Below are positions 54,933-62,936 of a stretch of DNA of 64,000 nucleotides, piece after piece. Both the position numbers and the translations under genes were made by a program. Within the stretch, counting starts at the first letter, position 1; every line of letters starts with the position of its first letter. This stretch comes from Agromyces luteolus. Its GTDB lineage: Bacteria > Actinomycetota > Actinomycetes > Actinomycetales > Microbacteriaceae. The notes under the pieces are model-generated. The model was not told the origin of the DNA. It searched no databases and saw nothing but the letters and a program-made list of their open reading frames with translations. The stretch is from contig NZ_WODA01000004.1 of assembly GCF_009729855.1 (NCBI RefSeq), positions 1 to 64,000 on the forward strand. Direction: 5' to 3'.

Positions 54933-55712
54933 TCAGGTCGTCGGCCCCTGCCCGATGCTCAACCACCCGTCGGGGCCCTGGTCCACGCGGTCGCCCGCGC
55001 CGGCCGGCTCCGAGCCCGTGGCATCCCGCATCGACTGCAGGCGCCGCTCGACCTCGGCCTGCGCCGTGATCGCGGCCAGCTGCCGCTCGATGTCGGCGTC
55101 GGGCGCCGCGGTGAGGTCCTTCAGCACGCCGCTCGAGAGCAGCTCGTCGGTGGCCGCCGCACGCGCCTGCATCTGCGCCACGCGGTCGCGCGCCCGGTCG
55201 AGGCTCGTGCCGATGTCGTCGATGTTCGCGCTGAGCCCGGCGACCGCCTCGTTCGCGCGCACCTGCGCGGCCGACGCGGTGTAGGTGGCCTTGATGGTCT
55301 CCTTCTCGACGCGGAACGCGGCGATCTGGTCGGTCAGCCGCCGCTCGCGCTCCTGGAGCTGCGACGCCTGCTTGTCGAGCGACGTGTACTGCGCCTGCAG
55401 CTTCGCCACCTCACCTTCAAGGAGCGCCCGTCGCTCGAGCGCGGCACGCGCGAGGTCCTCGTGGCCCTGCGTCAGCGCGTCCCGCGCCTGCACGCCGAGG
55501 CGCTGGTAGCGCCCGCCCATCTCCTGCCCCTGCAGCTCGATGCGCTTCTTCGCGGTCGCCACCTCGGCGACGGCGCGCCGCACCTCGTGCAGCAGCTTGA
55601 CCTGCTGGTCGTAGCTGTCGTCGAGCGTGTCGCGCGGGTCCTCGATCCGGTCGAGGGCCTTGGTGGTCTTGCTCCGGAAGATCGTGCGCATCCGGGAGGT
55701 GTTGTCGCTCAT
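54933..55712 (-). CDS. pspA: PspA/IM30 family protein
   Basis: This 259-residue protein is almost wholly alpha-helical coiled coil. It starts with the amphipathic segment and PspA-like IFRSKTTKALDRIEDPRDTLDDSYDQQ. PspA proteins bind the membrane inner face under envelope stress and form ESCRT-III-like assemblies. AGGGGAAC precedes the ATG at 55712. It overlaps the upstream membrane gene by four bases, so the two form an operon. Confidence 0.9.
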   Translation of the reverse strand: MSDNTSRMRTIFRSKTTKALDRIEDPRDTLDDSYDQQVKLLHEVRRAVAEVATAKKRIELQGQEMGGRYQRLGVQARDALTQGHEDLARAALERRALLEGEVAKLQAQYTSLDKQASQLQERERRLTDQIAAFRVEKETIKATYTASAAQVRANEAVAGLSANIDDIGTSLDRARDRVAQMQARAAATDELLSSGVLKDLTAAPDADIERQLAAITAQAEVERRLQSMRDATGSEPAGAGDRVDQGPDGWLSIGQGPTT

Positions 55713-56371
55713 GGTCGGTTCCCCTTGTCTCGAACGGGTGAGCTGTCGTGCACGGCCGCGGGGTCGCGGACCGTGGAGGTCGTGGGCTGCCGGATCGGGT
55801 CGGCGGCAGTGTCGCGCAGGCTGAGCGCATGGAGTTCCTCGACGCCCGCGCGCAGCGCGGCGACCTCGCGGTCGACGTCGGCGCGGAGGCCCGTGAGGCC
55901 GTCGTCGCTCGCTCCGGCGAGGGCGGATGCCACGGCCGACCGGATGCGTCGGACGAGCGCCTCGACCTGGCCGACCCGCTCCTCGGCGGCGGGGAGCTCG
56001 GCGGTCAGGACGCCGCGGTCGATCTCGCTCTCCATCAGGCGCAGCTGCGCGTCGAGCGAGGCGCCCTCCTCGCAGATGCGCCGGAAGATGCCGGGGAACT
56101 CGCCGCGTGGCCCGGGCCCCTTCGCCGCGAGGTCGACGGCCGCCTGACCGCTCGCGAGCGCGTCGTCGAGCCGCACCCTGAGGTCGAGGATGGTGCGCTG
56201 CGGGCCGCGACTCACCTTGGCCCGACCGCGCATGAGTGCGCCGTCGACCCGACGGCTGTAGCGGATGCGCCGGTAGACGTGCCGCACGATGAGCACGAGC
56301 GCGACGAAGCTCGCGATCCCGAGCAGCACGATGATGCCGAGCGCCGCGAGCACGACCTCGAGGCCGCTCAT
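55709..56371 (-). CDS. Single-pass membrane protein coupled to PspA
   Basis: This 220-residue protein has one N-terminal membrane helix (residues 6-29), a basic stretch (YRRIRYSRRVDG), and then a helical cytosolic domain with a Thr/Pro-rich end. Its stop overlaps the PspA start (ATGA). By position it is probably the membrane partner that recruits or controls PspA, as PspC-like proteins do elsewhere, but no known domain is recognised. GGGGGAGTCGGAC precedes the ATG. Confidence 0.72.
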   Translation of the reverse strand: MSGLEVVLAALGIIVLLGIASFVALVLIVRHVYRRIRYSRRVDGALMRGRAKVSRGPQRTILDLRVRLDDALASGQAAVDLAAKGPGPRGEFPGIFRRICEEGASLDAQLRLMESEIDRGVLTAELPAAEERVGQVEALVRRIRSAVASALAGASDDGLTGLRADVDREVAALRAGVEELHALSLRDTAADPIRQPTTSTVRDPAAVHDSSPVRDKGNRP

Positions 56372-56674
56372 GTCCGACTCCCCCGTCGGCTCGCGCGGAC
56401 TCCTCCGCGCCCATCCGAGTTCATGCGCCGCCCCTCCCCGTCGCGTCGTCGCTGCGGACCCGTGCCGAGGAACACGCGATATAGCGTGACTCGACGCGAT
56501 ATATCGCAATCTACGCCACGTCGGCCGGAAACGGCAGGGGTGGGCGCGAATTCGCAGGTTGGCGCACCCCGGTCCGGTGCCGCACGGCCCGCTCGTCCGG
56601 GTCGGCGAGCGCCACCTCGGCACCGTGGATTCGTCGCTCTGGCGCATCACGCCGAGCGGTGCGAGCATGACCGC
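56372..56674. other. Control region between the pspA operon and the DUF1801 gene
   Basis: This 303-bp divergent gap has no gene that I can support. Its main content is the pair of CGATATA palindromes at 56474-56507 with surrounding less GC-rich sequence. No good ribosome binding site is seen before 56675. Confidence 0.45.
56474..56507. promoter_or_regulatory. Two CGATATA palindromes 21 bp apart upstream of the pspA operon
   Basis: GCGATATATCGC (56496-56507) is a perfect 12-base palindrome. ACGCGATATAGCGT (56474-56487) is a close imperfect copy, centre to centre 21 bases, or two helical turns. They lie about 100-135 bp before the start at 56371. On the minus strand TATATC elements within them could also serve as -10 boxes. 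A PadR- or TetR-like dimer binding twice on one face is a reasonable reading; no such regulator is adjacent. Confidence 0.55.
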
Positions 56675-57034
56675 ATGACAGCCCAGACGGTGGACGAGTA
56701 CATCGCGTCGTTCCCCGACGACGTCGCGGATCGCCTCCGGCAGGTGCGGGCTGCGATCGTCGCCGAGGTCCCGCCGCCGGTGGAGGAGAGGATCCGCTAC
56801 GGCATCGCCGCCGTCATGCTCGGCGGCCGCTACGCCATCCACTTCGCCGGATGGAAGCACCACATCGGCCTCTACCCCGTGCCGACGCTGCCCGGGCCGC
56901 TCGAGTCCGAGGTCGCGCCGCTCCGGAGCGCCACGGACACGGTGAACCTCCCGCACCGCGCCGAACTCCCGATCGACCTCATCGGCCGCATCGCCGCGGC
57001 GATCGTCGCGCAGCGCGCGGCCGCGAGCGACTGA
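56675..57034 (+). CDS. DUF1801 / YdhG-like protein
   Basis: This 119-residue protein has TVDEYIASFPDDVADRLRQVR, EERIRYGIAAVML, YAIHFAGWKHHIGLYP and LPIDLIGRIAAAIV, the DUF1801 pattern. These proteins have an iron-chaperone-like (frataxin-type) fold; function is not established. GAGCAT lies six bases before the ATG and may be a leaderless -10 box. Confidence 0.85.
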   Translation: MTAQTVDEYIASFPDDVADRLRQVRAAIVAEVPPPVEERIRYGIAAVMLGGRYAIHFAGWKHHIGLYPVPTLPGPLESEVAPLRSATDTVNLPHRAELPIDLIGRIAAAIVAQRAAASD

Positions 57035-57046
57035 GCCGCCCGCTCG

Positions 57047-57754
57047 TCAGGCGCCACTCGCGCCCCCGTCCGATCCGCCGCCGGGCCGGACGAGCCCCGC
57101 TTCGTAGGCCGCGATCACGAGCTGCGCGCGATCGTGCGCTCCGAGCTTGGCCATCACGCGATTCACGTGCGTCTTCGCGGTGTGGCGCGAGATGACCAGC
57201 CGCTCGGCGAGGTCGTCGTTCGACAGGCCGCCGGCGACCAGCACGAGCACCTCGCGTTCGCGTTCGGTGAGCGACGCGAGCGCCGTGCCGAGCGCTGAGG
57301 TCGCGGTCGGCGCGGGCACCGGGCCGGGTCGCACGTAGCGCTCGATGAGCACGCGGGTGGCGGATGGCGACAGCAGCTACTCCCCCGCGTGCACCGTGTG
57401 CACCGCCTCGACGAGCGCGTCGGGGTCGGTGCCCTTGCCGATGAAGCCCGAAGCGCCGGCGTGCAGCGCGCGCACGACGTTCTCGTCCTCCTCGAACGTG
57501 GTCAGGATCAGCACCCGCACGTCGGCGAGCTCCGGGTCCGCGCCGATCCGCCGCGTCGCCTCGATGCCGTCGAGCCCCGGCATCCGGATGTCCATGAGCA
57601 CGACGTCGGGCCGGAGTTCGCGGACGAGGTCGAGCGCCTCGTTCCCGTCGGCGGCCTCGCCGACGACCTCGAGGGTCGGCTCCGCCCCGAGCAGTGCGGC
57701 CACCGCCTGGCGGATGAGCGGCTGGTCGTCGACCACGAGGACCCGGGCGGTCAT
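57047..57754 (-). pseudogene. NarL/FixJ-type response regulator interrupted by an in-frame TAG
   Basis: Codons from the ATG at 57754 encode a receiver domain (LVVDDQPLIRQAV, VVLMDIRMPGLDG with the phospho-Asp, VLILTTFEEDENV, GFIGKG). It ends at a TAG stop (57377-57379) after VHTVHAGE. The same frame then continues with [15 protein letters not shown] and a full LuxR-type helix-turn-helix ([36 protein letters not shown]) to 57047. Intact relatives read ...AGE-A/S-LLSPS..., so a single TCG-to-TAG change would explain it. A GTG at 57352 could restart the DNA-binding half. It overlaps the kinase gene by four bases. Confidence 0.85.
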
Positions 57755-59031
57755 CGTCCGCCCTCCCGTCCCGTGGCATCCGTCGACTCGGGAACCTCTC
57801 GCGGCCCGACGGGGAACTCGGCGCGCAGCCGGAACACGCCGGCGTCGGCGCCGGTCACGAGCGTGCCCCGCACGGCGGCGACCCGTTCGCGCAGGCCGAG
57901 CAGGCCGTGTCCGCCCGCCGGACGCCCCGGCGCGGCGGGCGTGCCCGTATCGCGCGGCGCGCCCGGCGCCGTGGCGTTGGTGACGGTGATCGCGAGCGTC
58001 GAGGCATCCTGCTCGATGAGCGCGTGGGCGCGACCGTCGGCGCCGTGCTTGCTCGCGTTCGTGAGCGCCTCGCGCAGCACGAGGTAGGCCGAGCGATCCA
58101 CGGCCGTCGGCACGTCGCCCGCGTCGGACGCGACCTCGTGGCGAACGGTCACGCCGAGTCCGGTCACCGCGAAGTCGTCGACCATCCGCCCCAGGTCGGC
58201 GAGGCCGGCCGGCGGGGCCGACGGCGTCGCGTCGTCGGACTCCGTGCGCAGCGTCGAGAGCAGGTCGCCGATCTCGCCGAGCACCTCGCGCGCGGCGCGC
58301 GCCGCCGTCGCGACGGACTCGCGGGCGCGCGGCAGGTCGGGCTCACGGCCCTCGGCGATCGCCCGCTCGGCGACGCTCGACTGCAGGTTGATGACCGCGA
58401 TCTGGTGGGCGACGGCGTCGTGCAGGTCGCGCGCGATGCGCAGCCGCTCCTCGGCGACGCGACGGCGTGCCTCCGACTCGCGCGTCGCCTCGGCACGCTC
58501 GGCCCGCTCGGCGAGCGCAGCCACGTAGGCGCGGCGCGAGCGCGTGGCATCCCCCGCCGCCGCGGCGAACGCGAGCAGCGCTGGAACGGGGATCAACCGC
58601 GGGTCGAATCCGTCGCCCGCGCCCGCGATGAGCTCGACGCCGACGAGGAGGACGATCGAGGTCAGCACCGTGATCAGCACCCGGCGCCGAGGAGCCCGCT
58701 TCGACATCGCGTACGCGGCGATCGCCGCGGGCACGACGAACGGCATGGCGCTGCCGACGACGAGGGTGCCGGCGGCCATCAGCGCCCACACCACGCCGTA
58801 CGTGACGAGCGGCAGGCGGCGCCGCAGCAGCAGCACGGGGGCCTGTGCGAGCGCGAGCGCGAAGGCCGCCGGCGCCTCCACGGCGAGGAACTCGGGCGTC
58901 GGCCCGCGATACGGCGCGCATGCCCACGCGATCGCGACGAGCACGACGACGACGTCCCACACCCACGCGGGCGCGGCGCGTCGCGCCGCCATCCGGTCGG
59001 GTGCGACCCGCCCGCGGTCCTCGTCGCTCAT
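57751..59031 (-). CDS. NarL-family sensor histidine kinase
   Basis: This 426-residue kinase has about five N-terminal membrane helices without an outside sensor domain. The HisKA_3 box is ARDLHDAVAHQIAVIN (His near 213), the N-box REALTNASKHG and the G-box GHGLLGLRERV. It would phosphorylate the adjacent response regulator, which is broken here. The ATG at 59031 is preferred over 59082. A hairpin upstream (59060-59097) separates it from the ABC genes. Confidence 0.9.
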   Translation of the reverse strand: MSDEDRGRVAPDRMAARRAAPAWVWDVVVVLVAIAWACAPYRGPTPEFLAVEAPAAFALALAQAPVLLLRRRLPLVTYGVVWALMAAGTLVVGSAMPFVVPAAIAAYAMSKRAPRRRVLITVLTSIVLLVGVELIAGAGDGFDPRLIPVPALLAFAAAAGDATRSRRAYVAALAERAERAEATRESEARRRVAEERLRIARDLHDAVAHQIAVINLQSSVAERAIAEGREPDLPRARESVATAARAAREVLGEIGDLLSTLRTESDDATPSAPPAGLADLGRMVDDFAVTGLGVTVRHEVASDAGDVPTAVDRSAYLVLREALTNASKHGADGRAHALIEQDASTLAITVTNATAPGAPRDTGTPAAPGRPAGGHGLLGLRERVAAVRGTLVTGADAGVFRLRAEFPVGPREVPESTDATGREGGR

Positions 59032-59059
59032 GCCTCGATCCTCGCGCATCCCCGTCGTC

Positions 59060-59097
59060 GCGGATGGGCCGGGCACCCCCATGCCCGACCCATCCGC
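59060..59097 (-). terminator. Hairpin between the ABC exporter and the two-component genes
   Basis: GCGGATGGG-c-CGGGCA pairs with TGCCCG-a-CCCATCCGC around a six-base loop. It lies 20 bases after the permease stop and 29 before the kinase start, so the two units are probably transcribed separately. Confidence 0.55.
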
Positions 59098-59116
59098 TCA
59101 TCCACCGCGCCGTCTC

Positions 59117-60418
59117 CTACTCGTACCGGAGCGACTCGATGGGGTCCTGCCGGGCGGCGCGCCCGGCCGGGATCGTGCCGGCGAGGAAGGCGATCGCCAT
59201 CACCAGCACGACGATCGACGCGACCGAGACCGGGTCGAACGCGATGAGCGTCAGGCCCGGGAGGTCGGCGAACATCGTGGTCGCGAGCGCGTCGCCGACG
59301 GCCGTCCCGGCGACCATGCCGAGCACGACGCCCACGGCTGAGCCGAGGAACCCCATGAACGTGGCCTCGGTGCTGAACAGCCCGAACACCTTGCCCGAGC
59401 CCATGCCCATGGCCTTCATCAGGCCGATCTCGCGGGTGCGTTCCTGCACCGACATGAGCAGCGTGTTCACGATGCCGAATCCTGCGGCGAGCAGGGCGAT
59501 CACGGCGAACGCGTTGAGCACGAGCACAATGCCGTCGATGACCGACTGGAACGCGCCGATCTGATCCTCGACCGTGGTCGCCGTGAAGCCGGCCTCGTCG
59601 AGGTCGTCCTTCAGCGCCTGCGTCGCCGGCTCGCCGAGTTCGGGGTCGAACGTGACGACCGCCGAGCCGTAGACGTCGGCCTGCCCGGTCGCACCCGTCG
59701 CCTGCACGGCGTAGAGCTCGTCGGTGAGCGCGGTGTTCGGCGAGACGCTGTTCCCGGTGCCGATGAGGCCGGACTCGGAGACGCCGACGACCTCGGCCGT
59801 GACGACGTGCTCGGCGCCCGTGGCATCCGTCACCCCGAACGCGACCTCGCCGCCGAGCGCGTCGCCCTGCGAGGCGAACCCGAGCGGCTCGACGAAGTCG
59901 ACCGGGATCGCGACCTGCGGCTCTGCCGCGTCGGCGTCGGGCTGCTCGCCCGAGGCGAGCACGAGCTCCATGCCGGGGATGAACGAGCCCACCGAGACCT
60001 CGTAGCGGGTGCCGTCGTCGTGCTGGACGTAGTCGACCGACACCTGCTTGAGCGGTTCGACGGACTCGACGCCGTCGATCGCCGCGATCGTCACGAGGTC
60101 GTCGTCGGTGATCGGGTCGATGGTCTGGCCGCCGCCGGGTCCGTCGGCGCCGAGGCCGGAGGCCGTGACGGCGTCCGGGTCGTACTCGCGCGGGCCGTCG
60201 TCCGTCGTCTCCTCGGCCTGGTGCGCGACCGTCATCACGTCCTCGGCGCCGATCTCGGCGACGGTCTGGTCGATGTAGCGGTTGATCCCGGTGCCGAGGC
60301 CGGTCGTGATCGTGAGCGTGAACGCGCCGATGAAGATCGCGAGCACGGTGAGGATGGTGCGGGTCTTCGACCGGAAGGTGTTCGCGACGGCCGAGCCGAC
60401 GACGTCGGCGGGCTTCAT
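59117..60418 (-). CDS. MacB/FtsX-type ABC transporter permease
   Basis: This 433-residue protein has an N-terminal helix (AIFIGAFTLTITTGLGTGIN), a large outside MacB-like domain (about 45-275) and three C-terminal helices of the FtsX fold (VQERTREIGLMKAMGMGSG near 310). Such permeases act as mechanotransmitters in lipoprotein, peptide or antibiotic handling. It overlaps its ATPase gene by four bases. Confidence 0.91.
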   Translation of the reverse strand: MKPADVVGSAVANTFRSKTRTILTVLAIFIGAFTLTITTGLGTGINRYIDQTVAEIGAEDVMTVAHQAEETTDDGPREYDPDAVTASGLGADGPGGGQTIDPITDDDLVTIAAIDGVESVEPLKQVSVDYVQHDDGTRYEVSVGSFIPGMELVLASGEQPDADAAEPQVAIPVDFVEPLGFASQGDALGGEVAFGVTDATGAEHVVTAEVVGVSESGLIGTGNSVSPNTALTDELYAVQATGATGQADVYGSAVVTFDPELGEPATQALKDDLDEAGFTATTVEDQIGAFQSVIDGIVLVLNAFAVIALLAAGFGIVNTLLMSVQERTREIGLMKAMGMGSGKVFGLFSTEATFMGFLGSAVGVVLGMVAGTAVGDALATTMFADLPGLTLIAFDPVSVASIVVLVMAIAFLAGTIPAGRAARQDPIESLRYE

Positions 60419-61170
60419 GCGGCCACCTCCTCGGCCGGGCGGCCGGGTTCGGCGGTTGTCCCGGTGCCCGACGCGGTGGTCGCGGCGGTGGCGGATGCCT
60501 CGATCCGGCCGTCGCGCACCGTGATCCGCCGATCGCAGCGCGAGGCGAGCTCCTCGTCGTGCGTGACGACCACGAGCGTGATGCCGCGCTCGCGGTTCAG
60601 CCCGAAGAGGAGGTCCTCGACCGCGGCGCCGGTCGTCGTATCGAGGTTGCCGGTCGGCTCGTCGGCGAAGATCACCTGCGGGTCGTTGACGAGCGCCCTC
60701 GCGATGACCACGCGCTGCTTCTGCCCGCCGGACAGGTCGATCGCCCTGTTCTTCGCCTTGTCGGCGAGATCGAGTTGCTCGAGCACGGCCATGCCGCGGC
60801 GCTTGCGCTCGGCCCGCCCGACGCCGGCGATCTTCAGCGGGAGGATGACGTTCTCGAGCACCGTCGCGCTCGGCGTGAGGAAGAACTGCTGGAAGACGAA
60901 CCCGAAGGTCTCGTTCCGCACCCGGTTGAGCTCGCGGCCGCGGAGCCGATCGGCGGGCACGCCGTTGAGCTCCACGCTTCCGGAGGTCGGACGGTCGAGC
61001 AGCGCGAGCAGGTGCATCAGCGTCGACTTGCCCGAACCGGACTTGCCGACGATCGCGAGCGACTCGCCGGCGCGCACCTCGACGTCGACGCCCTTCAGCG
61101 CCTCGAAGCGGGTCGGGCCGCGGCCGTAGGACCGGTGCAGGTCCTCGACGCGCAGGACTGGGGTGGACAT
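60415..61170 (-). CDS. ABC transporter ATP-binding protein (MacB/LolD-type)
   Basis: This 251-residue ATPase has Walker A GKSGSGKST, the Q-loop FVFQQFFLTP, signature LSGGQKQRVV, Walker B VIFADEPTG and the switch His in VVTHDEE. A Thr/Ala-rich tail follows. GAGAGGAGCACG precedes the ATG at 61170. It energises the permease encoded next. A near-palindrome upstream (61270-61287) may control the operon. Confidence 0.93.
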   Translation of the reverse strand: MSTPVLRVEDLHRSYGRGPTRFEALKGVDVEVRAGESLAIVGKSGSGKSTLMHLLALLDRPTSGSVELNGVPADRLRGRELNRVRNETFGFVFQQFFLTPSATVLENVILPLKIAGVGRAERKRRGMAVLEQLDLADKAKNRAIDLSGGQKQRVVIARALVNDPQVIFADEPTGNLDTTTGAAVEDLLFGLNRERGITLVVVTHDEELASRCDRRITVRDGRIEASATAATTASGTGTTAEPGRPAEEVAA

Positions 61171-61269
61171 CGTGCTCCTCTCGGCGGGGCGATCGCCGAG
61201 TGCGGCGACCGTGCTCCGAGTCAACGCGGTGCGGGCGGATGGCGCGTCCTCCGTTCGCCCGATCTTCGG

Positions 61270-61287
61270 GTACCGCGATCGCAGTAC
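61270..61287. promoter_or_regulatory. Near-perfect palindrome GTACCGCGATCGCAGTAC
   Basis: This is an 18-base symmetric element with one mismatched pair, 100 bp upstream of the ABC ATPase start. It may be the binding site of a dimeric regulator, for example the response regulator of the neighbouring two-component pair. The assignment is speculative. Confidence 0.35.
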
Positions 61288-61370
61288 GTCGGGTTGCGCC
61301 GGAGCGACTTGGCCCCGTTTCAGGGTGCACGCCACGTCGATACACGGTGCCGTTAATTCATGACTCTCTG

Positions 61371-61376
61371 TACTGT
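61371..61376 (+). promoter_or_regulatory. -10 box TACTGT, leaderless promoter of the arsR-like gene
   Basis: TACTGT ends six bases before the ATG at 61383. TCATG and CATGA half-sites on either side could be the repressor's own operator. Confidence 0.5.
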
Positions 61377-61382
61377 TGACCC

Positions 61383-61718
61383 ATGACCAGTGCGACCGCG
61401 ACCGTCACCCATACCGCTGCGCTCGCCCGGCTCGGGCATGCACTGTCGGATCCGACCCGCTCGAACATCCTGCTGGCATTGCGGGACGGACGCGCGCACC
61501 CGTCGGACCTCGCCGACGCGTTGGGGGTGTCCCGGCAGGTGATGTCGAACCAGCTCGCCTGCCTTCGCGGGTGCGGGCTGGTGGAATCGACGCCCGACGG
61601 TCGTCGAACCTGGTACCGGCTCGCGGACCCGCATCTCGCCACCGCGTTGGACGACCTGCTGCGCCTGGTGCTGGTCGTCGATCCGGACTGCTGCGACGGG
61701 GCGGGGTGCACCTGCTGA
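61383..61718 (+). CDS. ArsR/SmtB-family metal sensor, CmtR-like
   Basis: This 111-residue winged-helix repressor has Cys60 and Cys64 in the recognition region (LACLRGCG) and a C-terminal Cys103, Cys104, Cys109, Cys111 (DPDCCDGAGCTC). Mycobacterial CmtR senses Cd2+/Pb2+ with Cys57, Cys61 and Cys102, so the spacing fits closely. Metal binding would free the promoter of this cassette. Its stop overlaps the CDF gene start (TGATG). Confidence 0.9.
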   Translation: MTSATATVTHTAALARLGHALSDPTRSNILLALRDGRAHPSDLADALGVSRQVMSNQLACLRGCGLVESTPDGRRTWYRLADPHLATALDDLLRLVLVVDPDCCDGAGCTC

Positions 61719-62395
61719 TGACCTCGACCGCGCCCGTCACCGACGCCCGCCGGATGGTGCTGCACCGTCGCATCCGGTTGATCGTCGCGGCGACGATCGG
61801 CTACAACGTGATCGAGGCGGTCGTCGCGATCACGGCCGGGTCGATCGCGTCGTCGGTCGCGCTGATCGGGTTCGGGCTGGACTCGATGATCGAGGTGCTT
61901 TCCGCCGCCGCGGTCGCCTGGCAGTTCACGCGGCGCGACCCGGAACGGTGGGAGCAGGGCACGCTGCGGGTCATCGCGATCGCGTTCTTCGCCCTCGCTG
62001 CCTACGTGACCGTGACCTCCCTGCTCGCACTCGGCGGTGTGGTCCGGCCCGAGCACAGCACGGTGGGGCTGGTCCTGACCGCGGTCAGCGCCGCGGTGAT
62101 GCCGCTGCTCTCGCTCGCCGAGCGTCGTGCCGGGCGTGAGCTCGGCTCGGCGACCGCCGTCGCGGACTCGAAGCAGACGCTGATCTGCGCCTACCTGTCC
62201 GCTGCCGTGCTCCTCGGGCTGCTGCTGAACAGCCTCTTCGGCTGGTGGTGGGCCGATCCGATCGCCGGGCTGGTCATCGTCGTCTTCGCCGTCCGCGAGG
62301 GCATCGAGGCGTGGAAGGGCGACACGTGCGCGACCTCCGTCGGGATGATCCTCGAAACGGACCAGGGGCAGGAGGACGGCCATGACCACCACTGA
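61718..62395 (+). CDS. Cation diffusion facilitator (CDF) metal exporter, short form
   Basis: This 225-residue protein has six helices with the CDF metal-site residues (GYNVIEAVVAI near 28, GFGLDSMIEVL near 52, VADSKQTLICAYLSA near 148, WWADPIAGL near 184). The usual C-terminal cytosolic domain is missing; only GQEDGHDHH follows, a possible metal-binding tail. It is translationally coupled to the CmtR-like sensor and would pump out the sensed metal. Such short CDFs are typical of ArsR-linked cassettes. Confidence 0.9.
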   Translation: MTSTAPVTDARRMVLHRRIRLIVAATIGYNVIEAVVAITAGSIASSVALIGFGLDSMIEVLSAAAVAWQFTRRDPERWEQGTLRVIAIAFFALAAYVTVTSLLALGGVVRPEHSTVGLVLTAVSAAVMPLLSLAERRAGRELGSATAVADSKQTLICAYLSAAVLLGLLLNSLFGWWWADPIAGLVIVVFAVREGIEAWKGDTCATSVGMILETDQGQEDGHDHH

Positions 62396-62744
62396 GCCCC
62401 GGATCTCGCCGGAGAGCAGGCTGTCGGACCGCGGCATCCGGGTCGAGCTGCTGCATCTGGCCGACTGCCCGAACTGGGAGCAGACGCTGCGTCTGCTCCG
62501 CGAGGTGCTCGACGCAACGGGCCACCACGACGTCCTGATCACCGCGAGCGTGATCGATCCCGGCGAACCGGCCGTCGACACCCGTTTCGCGGGTTCGCCG
62601 ACCATCCTCGTCGACGGGACCGACCCGTTCGCCTCCGACCAGAGCGAGAATGCGCACGCCTGCCGCGTCTACGTCACGCCGGACGGGATCGCCGGGCACC
62701 CGACCCGAGCCCAGCTCGAGGAAGTGATCCGCTCGCATGCCTGA
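62382..62744 (+). CDS. Thioredoxin-like protein of the metal cassette
   Basis: This 120-residue protein has VELLHLADCPNWEQTLRLL with Cys29 and GSPTILVDGTDPF with a cis-proline, the core of a thioredoxin-like fold. A second Cys lies in AHACRVYV. Similar proteins are found beside mercury and other soft-metal genes in actinobacteria. It overlaps the CDF gene by 14 bases. It may hand over metal or reduce thiols; this is inference. Confidence 0.75.
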   Translation: MTTTEPRISPESRLSDRGIRVELLHLADCPNWEQTLRLLREVLDATGHHDVLITASVIDPGEPAVDTRFAGSPTILVDGTDPFASDQSENAHACRVYVTPDGIAGHPTRAQLEEVIRSHA

Positions 62745-62886
62745 CGACCCGACCGCCAGGTGCGCCTGCTGCGGCCGCACCCTGCCCCGACGTCGCCTCC
62801 ACGAACTGGCCGAAGACGTCTGCATCTGTCGACGCTGCGGCCTGTGGGTCGCACTCCGACTCCAGAACGATCCGGCCCACGAGTAG
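62737..62886 (+). CDS. 49-residue zinc-ribbon-like peptide
   Basis: A short reading frame starts at ATG 62737, overlapping the previous gene by eight bases, and stops at TAG 62884-62886. The product has six cysteines: CACC at residues 9-12 and C-I-C-R-R-C at 29-34, with basic residues between. This resembles a small zinc ribbon or metal-binding peptide. The tight overlap with the cassette, the regular cysteine pairs and the normal stop support a real gene. Confidence 0.6.
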   Translation: MPDDPTARCACCGRTLPRRRLHELAEDVCICRRCGLWVALRLQNDPAHE

Positions 62887-62936
62887 TCTTCCCGCCTCAT
62901 CTACCGCGCACTTCGCGTCGACCGGCGTTGCGCATC

